Source: Nautilus pompilius (taxonomy: Eukaryota > Mollusca > Cephalopoda > Nautilida > Nautilidae). Taken from it: a DNA stretch of 64,000 bases. Numbering within the stretch: the first letter of the stretch is position 1; every line of letters starts with the position of its first letter. The stretch spans positions 681,501 through 745,500 of the forward strand of contig JACATO010000924.1 in the NCBI GenBank assembly GCA_018389105.1, given 5' to 3'. Both the position numbers and the translations under genes were made by a program. The notes beneath the pieces were generated by a model. The model saw only the letters and a list, made by a program, of their open reading frames with translations. It was not told the origin of the DNA and searched no databases. Of this stretch, positions 47,801 through 60,118 are shown in pieces.

Positions 47801-49377
47801 ACTCCAGTTTTGCAAGAGGAAATTGTAATGAAATGAAAATAGACAAAATTACATAAATACAAAAAGTTTAACTTAAAAAAAAATAATCGAAGCTTCACTT
47901 TAAAAGGCGAGGAAACGACTAACACGTCTAAATTAGCATGTCCCCCTTTCCCCGTTTTAATTTTTATTTCAACATTTGGAGACTTTCCTGTAACAAAAAG
48001 ATATTTTTTTTTTTTTGTCTTTCATCGATCGAGCTCGATTTTAAATATAACTTGAAATATCGAATATTTTATCTAATTTTTGCGCAGAATTATCTTGCGA
48101 AATAACTGCTAAGGCTCCCTCTTGGATGCATATTCGTTTTCCACGGATCGTTGAGATTAACAAGGGGCTCTGGCAAGGTTTGGTTCACTTACGTCAGGGC
48201 GAGACGCAGCCTCGATGTTTTAAGTTTGTTTTTAAAATAATATGTTAAATTTTGCGTCTACAAGTAAAAACAAAAAAAAAACAGGTATTAAATATAATGG
48301 AATTTTATCAGTACAGTTATGCTTGATTGAACCGACTGTTTGAAATTAGGTGAGATTGTTTCTAGAAAAATACACGTTCTGCTTCCGTTTAAGGAGAAAC
48401 TAAATTGTAAATATTTTTTTTTTTTAATACTAACAGTAAAAATCAGAAGTCTAATGAAAATATGTTTCAAACGCCTTTGGCAAATTTATGCTTATATATA
48501 ATTTAAAGACGTGTAAAGATAAAAGGAAAGTGGTCAATAATGTGTTTACGCACGTGTGAATCTGTACGTTTGCACAAACTTACTGAAAGTAAGATGGCGC
48601 TTGAGCCGGGTGCTGCTAGCTTTACAGGTGCTTGCTATATACTGAAGAGATGGAAAAAACGTGAAATACTTCTAGTGTGCCTACTGACTGGTCTCAATTT
48701 CGGGCATTCCTAGCCTTGTTATTGGGTAAGCAGAATGCCGAAGGTTTATAATTTTTAATGGCTAAACATTTTCCTAATAGTCGTAAAAAAGAATTTAATG
48801 TTATAAACTGAAAAGCGAACAAACAAACAAAACTTAGTTTTTAAACTTTTTTAAAATTATTTTTTTTTAGAAATGGCTAGACCATTTAATTGTGAACTTT
48901 TTATTTACCTACCTTCTTTTAAAATTAATCAGTGAAAACCTTTTCTAAAATATTGGATAAAGTGTCAATTAACTAATCTACAAACTAATAACGGTAATTT
49001 AAGTGATTATATCGTTAAAATTTTTATAAATAAAGAACAACGAAAGATTTTCTGATCAAGAATCTAGTTTTATATTCCACAGTATGGCAGCAGAATATTG
49101 CGAAATATAAAAATAGCACTCATAATTTTCAAGTATAACGTACATACTGATGTTGATGCACTTATTTTATTTGGACACAAACTTAACTCAAAATTAGATT
49201 TCCTGTCGAGGAATTGGAGATATTCTAATGTAATATACTCGAATTTTTGCGAGCCAGTACAATTTTGTTTGAGATCAACGAAACGTTATTATCTTATTCC
49301 CAAAGAACTTTAATGAACGGTTTTCTTTTTTTGTTAATGTACCAAAGGCAGTAACTGGGGACATTCTGATAGTGATC
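41874..49377. other. Spacer, no supported gene
   Basis: Contains frames of up to 106 codons (41897-42217 plus, 44512-44805 minus, 45940-46242 plus) without known domains, a C-homopolymer at about 44140-44150, a small AAGCTA repeat at about 42531-42549, and the (AC)n tract listed separately. GC-richer patches at 44040-44320 and 45580-45680 are unexplained. An AAGATGGCG YY1-type core occurs once at about 48592. Confidence 0.5.
47037..47059. repeat. (AC)n microsatellite
   Basis: About eleven AC units. Confidence 0.95.
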
Positions 49378-49492
49378 CTCTCTGTCTCTCTCTCTATATA
49401 TATATACTGACATCATCTCTCTTTCTCCCCCTCCCTCTCTTTATACTGACATCATCTCTCTTTCTCCCCCTCCCTCTCTGTACTGCCATCGT

Positions 49493-49556
<64 letters not shown>

Positions 49557-49755
49557 GACGTCATCTCTCTCTCCATCTCTCTCTCTCCATCTCTCTCTAC
49601 TGCCATCATCTCTCTCTCTCTCTCTCTCTCTCCCTCCTGACGTCATCTCTCTCCCTCTCTCCATCTCTCTCTACTGACGTCATCTCTCTCTCTCTCCATC
49701 TCTCCTCTATCTCTCTCTCTCTCCATCTCTCTCTCTCTCCTCTCTCTCTCTCTGT
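49378..49755. repeat. (CT)n array with TGACGTCA and decayed boxes
   Basis: Composite CT array with seven embedded blocks. Perfect TGACGTCA occurs at 49556-49563, 49638-49645 and 49675-49682. TGACATCA occurs at 49408-49415 and 49447-49454, a G-to-A change at the central CpG. TGCCATCA or TGCCATCG variants occur near 49484 and 49601. The first two blocks belong to a 39-bp tandem pair (49403-49441, 49442-49480). Arg-Glu frames on the minus strand are artefacts of the repeat. Confidence 0.95.
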
Positions 49756-52700
49756 TTATCTATCTTACCTACTTTAAAAAATGAATACGAACTCATAACA
49801 ATTTTTCTTCAAGAAAATAGCAATGTTATCAGTAGTGTAATTAACTTGGAAATTCAATACGGTCTTGCTGCGTAAAGCGCGAATTATTCCCGAATAAGAA
49901 GCTGGGCTGGAACGATGGTGCTTAGTTGGACCTTTTCGGCTTTTCATTTCGCTTGGAGAATGGCCAGAACTGGTGGGCAGGAGTGCGCCACAGGGTATGG
50001 AAAATAGAATTGGACGCTTGACCTTGTTCCGAACGTTCCGCAGCTAATGGGACTGAAGAATCCATTATCAGATGCCTGAAAAATCGAGGGGAAATAGAAA
50101 TCCATTCATCGATTTCCTCTAAAAAAAATGTATACCTGTTGGTCTGCAGTCACCACAGTTCGAAAAATAAATTGATTGCCCCCTATTTTCAATAAGGAAT
50201 GAGATCGATTTAGCGACAACCGACTTCGCATCAAGTGGGTTATTTTGTTTCGCTGCTCAGCTGGGCCGGTAACTATCGCTTGCCGTTGGAGAAGAAGAAC
50301 TCTGATTGTTGCCAAAGTCCTCGTCTGTCTCCCTGGGTCCGTCCGTCCGCCCGCTAAAGTTAACGCGTGAATTCTTTTCTTTTTTTTTTTCCGGAAAAAA
50401 ATTCGGGAAAAGTCCCAAACCAAGAAACAACAAATAGTGTAGCCCTGACCCACGTGTTTGTTTTCGCTTCTGAAAAATTCCATCGCCTCATCAAAGACAA
50501 ACCAGGATTACAAAAAAATAACAATAATAACAGACAAAAATTATCTGTGCATCGCCCAAATTCAGCCGATAATCGGTAGAAGGTGTTTTCCTTCCATCTC
50601 TGCGACAGGGTTTTATCAAAAGAGAAAGCGGAAAGCTTTTTATTTAAAAAGGGGGGATTTCTGTGAGGAGAAACAAACCCCTAAACTTCCAACAGACTGA
50701 AGTGAACAACAGGATTTCACTCGCCCCAACGCCATCGAAATACCCGGTTTGGTTTAGTCAGTTATCAAGTTGTTTGAGATGAATGGATAATCTGCACTGT
50801 GGAGTCCATTTGTAATGTTACAGTAGCGCTTAGGGTTAAATTAGTTTTCGATAATTAAAGATCGATTTACAAAACGACTATCCACGACGACGTGAAAGCG
50901 AGACGTAAGGACGTTATTTTAACAATTTACAAGTCCATAGTTATGTCCTGGTTTTCATACAGTTACCTAGGAGCAACGCCAGTGCTTTTACCCCAAAATG
51001 TCACCATTGCGTTTTGTTGTCTTTCTATAGTGAGGGACTGTGTGGGGTAAATAGTCCGGACAGAAGGAGAACTTCTTTAGGGGGGGGCCGTCTTTCTAGA
51101 GCGCGTGTAGCGCCGAACTTCCGAGATGAGATTACAGCGAATCTGCGCTTACCGGAAGTTACTTCTGTGATTAATTGCTTTAAGGAAAATATATAAATCT
51201 TACTCGCGCTGAAAATAGATTATATAGTTTTAAAGAAGATTATCTGAGAGTTATATATATATATAAAAAACTACCATTGCAAATGAAATCCACGAACTAT
51301 TTCAGGTTCTTAATAGTAATTATATAAATGCTCTGCACGTTCGCGGCATTTGTTAATTGATTATCATTGATTATCGAATAAACGCGAACATTAGCATAGA
51401 TGGCAGTGTCGTGGTTGTGTTTTTTTTTCCTAAGGATGTGTCTATTTTATCCTACAACAAATTCTTGCCAGCACTTTGTTTTGTAAAAACACTTTTCGAT
51501 TGTTTTTTTTTTTTTTTTTTTTTTGCTTTCAGAGCAGCTGAAGACTGTACAGAGTTATTGTCCTTGGAAAGAAAGTCGCATAGTGTGAAGTATCCTTTTT
51601 CTTTGGACAATATTGTGATCATGTTCTTTTACAAATTGCCATTTCAATTTTGTAAATGCATCCAAGTCCAGTCACACACGAAAAAATTCCCAAATCATGT
51701 GAATACCAAACCTCATGCGTTACTGTGGAAACGATACAGTGATTCAGAAAAATTGCCAACCGACTTAAGGCTGAACGAACGAAGATCCACATCTCGGATG
51801 TTGATGGCAATTATAATGCTGTGTGCTGTCTGTCTCCGTCCGGGGAAACCGTTTTAGAAATGAATTTACCTGATTTATTATTTTGAAAAAGAACGAATAA
51901 CATTTTATTTTAAAGTGAAATAGATTGCGGATTTTTTGCTATTCGCTCACTTTCATATGGAACGTAAATGTTCGCTACCATATCTGAGCGTGTATTTTAA
52001 AATAGAAATAGGAAAACGCATAACGGTAACACAAAAGATATGTGTTGGGAAACTAGTTTTGTTTTATTAATTGAGGAGTTTCTTGACGAATGGAGAACTA
52101 TGTTTTTCCTAAAACAATTTTGTCTTTTATGAGTTGTGTGTGCTAGAGTATTAAAGTGTGTTCCTGTTTATAGATTTTCGCAAACGACAAAGTCAGTCTC
52201 CAGTTTTTAGCCGTACACAATTTAGGTTATCTTGTTTCCTACAGAACAATGAAAAGCATTTGTGCTTATTGATTTACATCGCAAAGATATCCACGCTCTG
52301 CTATTCTACTGAGTAATTGCGTTAATTTTCTCCCTGTTTCTTCCAATAGCTGGCCAGTCAGCCCGTCTCGTTCGCGGACATTCTGCCATGAACACCATCC
52401 CTTTTTTAATTTAATATGTTGCCCCACATCAGCATTAGATAAATAAGTTTCAGTACTCAGGTTCCCTTGGAAAGAGTATCATGCCGGATCGTTACATGGA
52501 ATGGTTATATTTCAGACGCCACTTGCCATTATAGTATTCATTGTGTGAATTTAAGTGTAATAACCTATAGTCTTTAAAAAATTCATATACAGTATGCGCA
52601 CACTTTTATTAAGATTATTGGAAATGTCCACTATTGGGAAATCTTCATGCATTAAGTTTTGTACTGACAGACAATCATAAGTATCTTTGTTATGCTGACG

Positions 52701-53625
52701 CCTACAGAAGTTGTTCTAACAAAAATAGATGTTTGGCTGAATTGAGAATAATCTTATTTAATTTTGGTTTTTAAAATTCAGCATTATTCGAGCTGCTTTT
52801 TCCTACATCAACTCCTATCAACCCATAGCTACGTATACGTCTTAATTCTGTATGTCATCTTTGCCACCAAATCACTTCTCACTAATTAAGTAATACTTCA
52901 ACAATTTGTATTCATTTCACACCATGCAGGAAGAGCCACAGTATGCAGGTAGATGGTTCGAAGATTCAGACACTTTTCTTGTTTGTAGGACAGTGTGATT
53001 AGTTTCACAGCAGTCGCTCGCCAAACTTGTACCGGATGCACGTTACAAGGCCATCAGTGACTGGTTTAGTAGCCACGAATCCTCTGTTGCTGTCCACATC
53101 AGAATGGGAAGTGTCGCCTGAGGATGGTAGTTTGAATTAACTCTGCGCTCAATCATGGTCGGGGGAGGTAACTGAGATGCTGTACCGCGGCTCTTTGATA
53201 AACAACAGAGAACACCAGTCATGGGCAAAAACCGGACCCAACTTGTCAGAACCTTCACGTCAGACCGACTACGGTTCCCCGCTCTAAATGGTGACGTTCC
53301 GACCACAACCCCTCGACTGACGACGTTTCGGTCAGGGTGCTAAGAAACAACGGATCGCATCCGAATTGATCGCCAGTCACTCGGCTGACGCTGATTTTGC
53401 CGCGGTAGTTATGATACGGATACAGGCCCAGCCGCTATCGACTATTATTCATGCCACATTTCTCGACCATCCGTAAATGGCCGCCAAACGCGTGTACAAA
53501 AAAACGTCTGCGATTACGACCGGGCACCACACTCATTCCCACAACCGGGCTCCAACGGAGGGGGGCAATATGCAAATCAGCAACTGACCACGCTCGTTTT
53601 ACTTTCTTCTTACTTTCGCTATGAA
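49756..53625. other. Spacer, no supported gene
   Basis: The longest frame of the window (51357-51857, plus, 166 codons) includes an eight-Phe-scale run from a poly-T tract and shows no domain. Frames at 50106-50483 (minus) and 53043-53306 (minus) are also unidentified. 52500-52900 has scattered aromatic-rich short frames but nothing assignable. Confidence 0.5.
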
Positions 53626-53673
53626 GCTCTCTCTCTCTCTCTGTCCACCCACCCTCTCTCTCTCAATACTGAC

Positions 53674-53718
<45 letters not shown>

Positions 53719-53776
53719 CTCTTTCTCTCCACCCACCCTCTCTCTCTATACTGACGTCATATCTCTCTCTGTTTCC

Positions 53777-53832
<56 letters not shown>

Positions 53833-53888
53833 CTCTCTCCATCTCTATCTCTCTCTCCCCCACCTCTCTCTCTCAATACTGTACGTCA

Positions 53889-53953
<65 letters not shown>
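53626..53953. repeat. (CT)n array with TGACGTCA boxes
   Basis: CT array with blocks ATACTGACGTCAT at 53666-53678 and 53748-53760 (perfect TGACGTCA at 53670-53677 and 53752-53759, 82 bases apart) and an inserted variant TACTGTACGTCATA at about 53876-53889. CCACCCACC-type breaks precede the first two blocks at similar distance, so an 82-base higher-order unit has been duplicated. Confidence 0.95.
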
Positions 53954-53956
<3 letters not shown>

Positions 53957-56913
53957 CTGATGGTTATCAGCGGCTGGTTAACAGCAGCTGGTTTCCCAGA
54001 GATATAGCGCGCCAGCAATAGTCGAAATAGTCGACTGTAGCGCTATTATCACTAACGTAATCATATCAATGTTGTTGCTTTTGTGCCGTAAATAAAACCT
54101 AAATTAAATGAGCTTCGCCCTCTTTCTTGCATTAAAAAAATGCAATTTCAAAACCTCTTTAGCTATTTTTTTTTCTTTTTTTGTACACTTGAAATATTTC
54201 CAATAAAATCTGCACTCGACGTATCACACTACCATTTAGATTATACATGAAAACGCCCTCAGACTTACTTACACAATTTAATTTCTTAAACATTTTTTAA
54301 AAGATGTGAATAGACTGGTTGTTTACCGAGAAATTGTGAATGCCCTGACAATTAAACTAATAATCCAGCCAAACGCGGTCTCGGAGGTTTTCATAATCAT
54401 TGGAAATAAGCTCTTGGTGCCCACAGCTCAGTGTAAGTAATAAACGGAATAACGCGAATGGTAAATAAATGAAACGAAATATCCAAAAGCACGAGCAATT
54501 ATTAAAATTAACCATTATTTAATTTACGGAAGCGGGGATTGGTTTGATAAGTTAACAAATGACGCTGAAGTGGAGAACAACGGAATTAGAGATGTTAGCA
54601 AAAATTACGTTACTACACTGGATGGTTGATCACCCGATAGCTCAGTATCTGCACAGATCGCCTGTTTGTCGTACAAACGGGGCCATCGATAGAATTCTTA
54701 AAAGTGACCGCCAAGACGAAAATACGTTGTTATTTAATCTCTAGTGATCCATAAAGAACCAAAAACATGATTTATTTACACGACATACACCAGTGCCCGT
54801 AGTTTTTGTGTTGTAAATGTTGCTAGGTAAAAATGTTGTTTCGGCTCTAAGTACATCGGCTATTAGTACTGAATACGCAATAAAGATTTTTTCCGTTGCT
54901 CAACCACTTTAAAATTACACAAAACATTTCCTACTCGTCCCAAAGTATAAATAGTTGAGCAAAACTTATCAAGAATTAAGTTCAGATTTAAACCAGATCA
55001 TGAGAGACGTCGCGACTGTGAAATATTTCGTTCGCGATCACGTGATGCGGATCTTTTACTTAAGAGCCGAATACCGCTGTCGCTCGCGTTATCACTTGTG
55101 ACGAGTTCTGTGACAGAGTCTGCCAGAGAGTGGACATCGGCCAGGCTTTGGCATAGCGTGTGAGATACGAAGAAATATCGTGGCGAGTGTAAGGCTCGAC
55201 ATAAGAAAAATATATGGCGGCCTAGGGTTAACAGGACAGAGTTTCCGACCAAGGGCGGTAGCTCGCGGCAGAGAACAAACAATAAGTGAGACGTATACAA
55301 AAACTCCCTCTCTGTACGGACATCATCTCTCCTCCCCTTTTGTCAAAAGTTTGGTGTTTGGTTTGCTTTACAAAAGCTAATCAGTTTGCTTTTGGTTTGG
55401 GCAACACGATAATGATTGACGGCAATTCAATTATTGCATTAGTTTAATAGAAAAATATTTAAAATAATAAAGACTGTATCCTTTCTTTGTTACGCATACT
55501 TCCCAACCTCTCCGCCTGAGGATTTCGATTCAGCTGTGCAGTTAATGCTAATTTGAGAACATTACCAGAATGGCAATACCAGAGTCGATGCCCGCTCAGA
55601 ATCAATCAAGCTCCAACTGGCTGCTGATGGATCGCCTTGGCATCGGTCACGTGGCTTTAACGGATTGATCGCGCTAGTACCGCGTCAGAGATTGGCGGAG
55701 AAAGTTACCCCAGCCTACACGGCCCAAGAACGCACTGTGATGCACACATTCAGCTTGGTTAAATAAATTATAAAAACTGATTTCAAATAACAAATATGGT
55801 AGAATACGTTAAACGAAGGGATCGACACACTGACAATTATAGGGCTTTCTTGTAATATTGCAAATAAAGTTATGCTTGGTGTTTTTTTTTTGTTTTACCT
55901 ACTTATAAGAGCTGGCTGATGCTAGACACGATACGAAGGATACAGTGCACGAGTTATCGTTTAAATCAGTCAAGCGTAATATGAAAGCTTCTTTCTAATC
56001 TCGGATGTCGGTTGACGATAATCTGGTAATTGAACGAAAGCTTCCGTATGTTTGTTTCTATATACCTAAATTACGCTTTATCAATAATCAGCTGGCTACC
56101 CCAAAACTGCTTTTTGCAATAAAATACAAATGGTCGGTCTCTACTGCATTTAGTGCAATATTAAAAAGATATTTCCGTACCTTCAGCTTTATTTGTCTGT
56201 TGTTGTTGTTGTTTTTCCTATCTATACACGAGTTCTGGGTGCTTTGTTACTTCGCAACTACGTCGAAATATATCAATCAGATATTTTGTTGTTGTTGTTT
56301 GTTTTACAAACTCTAGAAGGTAAAATAAATTCTTCAGTCGCGGTGCCGGAAAACATTTTTATCTCGAAGCTCTTCGGAATGTCTAAAATTCTTTCTTTCT
56401 GTTTTTTTTTTTTTACTTGTGGAATGCTTAGTGAACTTTTACACGATCATATTTTTTATTAAAGTTCATCTGTGGGTGGGAAGTGAAGAAACTTGCGTAT
56501 TTTCCACGCAAGAAGTAATGGCAAGAGAGGTAAGTAAACTACTGTATCCTTCCCTTAAATAATTATATAGAAATTTACTTCTTGATAATTGATTTTTTTT
56601 TTATTATATCTTTCAAGAATAACCATCAACTGGTAGATAAACAATCATATTTCTTAGAAAGGAAAGGGAGATAAGTGTCTCTGTACTGTTTTGACAGTAA
56701 TTTTGAGTCATTAATTCTCCCAAGCTGACTAGTTATCACATTTATATCAAATATTTAGCATTTAGTGATTGTTATATCTAAATGGAATTAATTAAATTCG
56801 GCCATCTGCAATCCTAGAACGCCTAAAATAATATACATTAATTAGAATGGTTAAAAGGTACAGAAAAAATGTTTATATTCGATCATTTTTTAAAAACCTC
56901 AGCGGTCTTCTGC
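53954..56913. other. Spacer, no supported gene
   Basis: Contains the tRNA-like head listed separately and a short CTCTCTGTACGGACATCATC fragment at about 55309-55328 that looks like a stray, decayed array block. A GC-richer patch at 55540-55740 is unexplained. Frames up to 103 codons are not recognisable. Confidence 0.5.
54632..54697 (+). repeat. tRNA-derived SINE head with intact anticodon-like arm
   Basis: GATAGCTCAGTATCTGCACA (54636-54655) is a clear A box. The following CCTGTTTGT-CGT-ACAAACGGG (54661-54681) folds into a 9-bp stem where the anticodon arm belongs, longer than the normal 5 bp. The position of the B box reads GCCATCGATAGAATTC, a worn version. It is not a functional tRNA gene; a SINE head is most likely. 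Confidence 0.55.
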
Positions 56914-57273
56914 AGGAGAGAGAGAGAGAGGAGAGATGTAAGAGAGAGCGAGATGGAGAGAGATGGAGAGAGAGAGAGAGAGAGAGAGATGCGAGAGAGG
57001 AGAGATGTAAGAGAGAGAGAGAGAATGCGAGAGAGGATAGATGTAAGAGAGAGAGAGAGAGAGATGCGAGATGGAGAGAGAGAGAGAGAGAGAGAGAGAT
57101 GCGAGAGAGGAGAGATGTAAGAGAGAGCGAGATGGATGGAGAGAGAGAGAGAGAGAGATATGCGAGAGAGGAGAGATGTAAGAGAGAGAGAGAGAGATGC
57201 GAGAGAGGAGAGATGTAAGAGAGAGAGAGAGAGATGCGAGAGAGGAGAGATGTAAGAGAGAGAGAGAGAGAGG
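56914..57273. repeat. GA-rich higher-order array
   Basis: GA array broken at intervals by GATGTAAGAG and GATGCGAGAG blocks. In the last third a unit of about 36-37 bases is regular (TGCG at 57161, 57198 and 57234). Unlike the other large arrays it has no TGACGTCA box. Arg-Glu-rich frames of 123 and 83 codons across it are repeat by-products. Confidence 0.95.
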
Positions 57274-58405
57274 AGGATCTGGTTCCTACTACACCAGAAT
57301 ATATACAGAAGACAAAATGACGGAAAATATCTTTGAGGACTATCTTTACGTAGAGAAAATTATTTAAACTAGGGTGTTGATAAGAAATTTTAAAAAAGAA
57401 GATTGGAAAACAAAGATTAAATCAGAATTCGAGTTATTTGGAAAGCGTCAGCAGCGGTTCGTTAGAAGAAAGGAAGGAGGACAACAGTGGGACGAGAAAC
57501 GGAGAAAGGCTTCGCGGTTCATCGCCGTCGTGGGTCCATCCGAGTTTGAGAATGCGCCTCAAAGCGAGAGTCTGGAGACTTAATTAAATCTGAGGTGACA
57601 AACGTAAATGCATATTAGTCATTATACCGTACCATCTGGATGCGGGCTTATTTGTTGCCCGTGGTTTCATTATGCAAGGCGGTAATAATACGAAACATAC
57701 TGTCAGCGTGGTAAAACGTTGACGGCAGCGAAAGGTTGGAGATAGATCTTCAGCATCAATGGACCGGAGAACCAGCCAGACAGAGACCCGAGGCTATAGG
57801 AGACGGCGATGCGGAGAAGCAAGAGGATCGACCAAAGAGCTTAAATGAATACTGTACTTAATGCAAGCAGAAACATGTACTACATTTATAACTGAAACCC
57901 TCGTCCAGTGCCCAGACGCACCGAGATTTGTTACAAAGCTAAAGATGCGCGAAGTATTCAGCGACAGTAATGCGAGCTTTTCGCTTTTCCTGCAACAAAT
58001 GAAACAGAACTAAACAAATTTGAAAATGTATCTTAAAAAAAACGCAATGATTTAATTTTATGTAGTGTATTTTACTAGTAATAATTTGCTTAGTTAAAAA
58101 AAAACAAAGATTGTTTTTGTATGATAACTTAACTAGATAGACCCAGCGTATCTGCTAAAATCTCTCTATCTTCCTCCCTGCTTCCACAAACGTTCCCAGG
58201 GATCTTAACATTTTAATGGCGATACTTGCGGTGTTCAGCTCGTCTTCATGTTTGCTATCGTTCGATCTTCAAAACATGAATTCCATTAACTGATAGTGAA
58301 CGCCGTCTACTTTCTCATATCTTTTACAGATTCGTTCAAACAACAACAAAAAACTCTTTTTTTTTTTTTTTTTCGTTATTGCAAGCCAAAGATTTGGATC
58401 AACCA

Positions 58406-58459
58406 CAGCAGCAGCAGCAGCAGCAGCAGAAGAGAGAAAGAGAGAGCGAGGGAGAGAGA
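58406..58459. repeat. (CAG)8 followed by GA-rich tract
   Basis: Eight perfect CAG units (58406-58429), then AGAGAGA-type sequence to about 58459. It is not in a supported reading frame. Confidence 0.95.
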
Positions 58460-58657
58460 ATCAGTTCCGTAGTGCGTCCGTCCTTGCCCTTGATCGATAT
58501 CATGTTAGCTGGAAGTTCCTGCACCTCCAGCTAGGCAGAACTTCTCCGACAATTAAAATACTGATAACAACTTCCTTTAAAGATACCGCAAAACATTCGT
58601 TTCAATCTCTTGCTTAATGCTTGCTTTCAAGTATCATTTTAAAAGATTCCCATTTTA

Positions 58658-58658
<1 letters not shown>

Positions 58659-58707
<49 letters not shown>

Positions 58708-58731
58708 TATTATTATTATATTATTATTATT
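58659..58731. repeat. (TTA)n microsatellite with two slips
   Basis: Long TTA/TAT tract interrupted twice by ATATTA slips. It produces a spurious Leu/Tyr/Ile run in a plus-strand frame. Confidence 0.97.
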
Positions 58732-59077
58732 TGGTTAACATTTAAAATTTGCCTAACTGTTAAATTTGTTCTGTATATTAAAAGAAACGACTTGTGCGCG
58801 AGATTCGCCAAAAATTTGGATTAACAGAAAATTATTACAACATGTATTTGGAATTTCATCTTTAATTAAGTAAATAATAATATACGATAATCCATTCTAT
58901 ATCTGGACGGGACTACAAAGCAGAACCAGACAAAATAATCAGATGTAAAGACAATAAAGTGTAGCGCCTTTAAAAGCTCAGGTTAGACGATGACGTACCT
59001 CGAATATTGCACGTTTTTCAGAGAATAGATTCGAAATTCCAATTTTGCCATAAGATAATGCAATAGAATATTACCTA

Positions 59078-59132
59078 ATTGGCGTTTGTGTTGGTGACGA
59101 CCTTTTAATGCACGAGACCGTGTTCGATTGGT
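59078..59132 (+). repeat. Possible tRNA-like SINE head
   Basis: ATTGGCGTTTGTGTTGGTGACG (from about 59079) could be a worn A box, and GAGACCGTGTTCGATTGG (59114-59131) contains the B-box-like GTGTTCGATTGG at fitting spacing. Both boxes have mismatches, so this is tentative. Confidence 0.35.
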
Positions 59133-59560
59133 TTTGCTGACTAAACTGGCCTGAACTGTTTTTGTATACGTTGGTTGAGAGTAGAAATCATTCCTATCGG
59201 ATTGTTACAGAATTATAATTCACGTCGGAAATTAGTTCTTCCACTCGGCTGCAGCCACGCGACACCACTGCTCTGCTGCTTACGTGCATACACTGACACT
59301 AGAATCGTTAGTTATTATTATTTAACTTCTGTTTGTTTAATCTATCTGGCCCATTGTGCATATTTCATGTTCGTATCACTGATGGAAGGTGGTAGTAGAA
59401 GACACTAATTTCTATAGCAGCGACAAAACTTTACATTATACACCAGATACAAAACCCGCTTATTGATTAATAATAACAATATTCGATACACCTTAAAAGG
59501 TTAACAAGCTAAGCTAATTGCCGTTTCCTTTCGCCTGCTCCCCCCCATTTTTTGTGCCCA

Positions 59561-59632
59561 GGCGTGGTGGCATAGCGATTGTCTTTTGCTTGCTTTGCTG
59601 CCTCCAACCGGAAGTGCTTGGATCAAGCAAAC
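59561..59632 (+). repeat. Possible tRNA-like SINE head
   Basis: GGTGGCATAGCGATTGTC (59567-59584) resembles the A-box region, and GCTTGGATCAAGC (59616-59628) lies where the B box and T arm would be; its GCTTG/CAAGC arms pair. Spacing fits a tRNA-derived SINE. The B box departs from consensus. Confidence 0.4.
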
Positions 59633-60066
59633 GGAAGACGGGGAGCAGGATGGGAGCACTTTTTGAGGTAGGCAGAACGGCGGTGTTATGAATGTGAGCG
59701 CAAGTTCAGAAGAGCCCTATTAAGGTAATTAATAGTTAGCTTAACTTAAAGAAAAACCTTTCCAGGTTCTGTTTACCTAGTTTTGCATGAATACGCGAGT
59801 AATTCTAAACCTTTTTCAAGGAAAGAGGGTATTTATATCGAGCACCGATATTTGAAACGTGCTGTAGGTCACGAAAGGTCAAAAGTTTATTGCAATACGG
59901 TGGAGAGAAAGTAGAGCACGTGTTGTTTTATTATATTTTTTAAATAATAAAATTAATATTATTGGGCGTCCAAAAACAAGCAGACAGGACAGCGACGAAA
60001 ATCGCTATTTCGTTTTAGTTATTTATTTGTTTTAAATACGGCCTGAAAGCCGTTCATTTATACTTC

Positions 60067-60118
60067 ATCTTTGATGGCAGCGATAAGACCATCACTAAAT
60101 AGTATTTACATGATACCG
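60067..60118 (+). repeat. Dispersed repeat, copy C (diverged)
   Basis: ATCTTTGATGGCAGCGATAAG, then TATTTACATGATACC about 20 bases on. It keeps the landmarks of copies A and B in the same order and spacing with more differences. Confidence 0.35.

Noticed and set aside
51357-51857. Longest frame of the window, 166 codons
   Set aside because: It includes poly-Phe from poly-T runs, has no recognisable domain and no splice or promoter support.
52480-52900. Aromatic-rich short frames faintly like a piggyBac transposase
   Set aside because: No ordered set of motifs or catalytic Asp blocks could be found.
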